A stretch of 64,000 bases of DNA. Source: Methanolobus profundi. Its GTDB lineage: Archaea > Halobacteriota > Methanosarcinia > Methanosarcinales > Methanosarcinaceae. A program made the translations under genes and the position numbers. The stretch covers positions 1 through 64,000 of the forward strand of contig NZ_FOUJ01000003.1 of assembly GCF_900114835.1 (NCBI RefSeq). Reading direction: 5' to 3'. Below the pieces are notes generated by a model, which did no database searches, was not told the DNA's origin, and worked only from the letters and a program-made list of their open reading frames with translations. Positions 63,770-64,000 of the stretch are shown piece by piece. Position 1 is the first letter of the stretch. Every line of letters begins with the position of its first letter.

Positions 63770-64000
63770 GTCAACGTTACTCTGATCTGTAGTGCAATTT
63801 CATCTACAGTCAGTTTTATACTGGAAAATGCTACTTTATAGAAAAGCATAGGCCCTTGACCAAGTATTTACTCCTTTGAAATGTTGTGCCAAATTGGAAG
63901 TATGACTTTTTTATATATAATGCAACTTTGAACTCAACTGTTTTCAATAACTGCACTATTTAAAGACTCTCCAGAATTCTAGTAAAGGAACGTGCCGCCT
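63770..64000. other. Right-end intergenic sequence
   Basis: No gene recognised. A TTTTTTATATATAATGC element at about 63908-63924 looks like a promoter for a gene beyond the window. Confidence 0.3.

Noticed and set aside
1-64000. tRNA or rRNA genes
   Set aside because: I looked for the T-loop GGTTCGAATCC pattern with acceptor pairing and for conserved rRNA stretches and found none. A covariance scan would be the proper test.

Overview
The window comes from a methanogenic archaeon, most likely a methylotrophic member of the Methanosarcinales (Methanococcoides, Methanolobus or a relative). That placement is inference. The evidence is two soluble heterodisulfide reductase (Hdr) systems, formylmethanofuran dehydrogenase subunits, a methylotrophic corrinoid-protein remnant, a PEF-CTERM surface protein, an archaellin, the archaeal S19e-PDCD5-L39e-L31e-aIF6-LX-prefoldin-FtsY cluster, GatE, and GGAGGTGAT-type ribosome binding sites mixed with TATA-driven leaderless starts. 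No rRNA, tRNA, CRISPR array, insertion sequence or prophage was recognised.

Layout. 0-1.5 kb: the 5' part of an archaellin gene, divergent from a seven-helix membrane protein. 1.6-4.4 kb: trpCBA behind two TGTACA boxes. 4.5-10.4 kb (minus strand): ftsY, prefoldin, LX, aIF6, L31e, L39e, a PP-loop ATPase, PDCD5, S19e, then purA. 10.4-22.3 kb: cell-surface and sensory genes (Ser-rich surface protein, CPBP protease plus DUF1616, a FIST sensor with a histidine kinase, a small ferredoxin, a 762-aa multidomain protein, a dolichol-kinase-like enzyme, a second kinase). 22.3-26.2 kb: a succinate dehydrogenase/fumarate reductase pair with no membrane anchor, plus a fumarase/aspartase-family lyase. 27-30.3 kb: a CHASE-PAS kinase and a truncated corrinoid protein. 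30.6-34.6 kb: aconitase and citrate synthase. 35.7-37.8 kb: formylmethanofuran dehydrogenase D, B and a G-like Fe-S subunit. 37.9-40.4 kb: a redox group (ferredoxin-thioredoxin-reductase catalytic chain, cupin, hybrid cluster protein). 40.7-43.6 kb: surface and regulatory genes. 43.6-44.3 kb: a 700-bp non-coding region with repeats. 44.3-54.8 kb: two convergent Hdr loci. 55.1-63.7 kb: gatE, a TolB-like propeller, carA, carB and argG.

How it fits together. The most interesting block is the Hdr region. The plus-strand locus holds an HdrA fused to MvhD plus an eight-cluster polyferredoxin. The minus-strand locus holds hdrC-hdrB-hdrA-mvhD-fdhB-fdhA-like plus a 62-aa gene, the parts list of a formate dehydrogenase-linked electron-bifurcating Hdr. 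Its FdhA-like subunit is short and its active-site segment looks collapsed, so the complex may use F420H2 through FdhB rather than formate. Other unusual items are the anchor-less SdhAB-lyase operon, the orphan corrinoid cap domain, a promoter region with repeats in front of hcp, and several strong RNA-like hairpins between genes.
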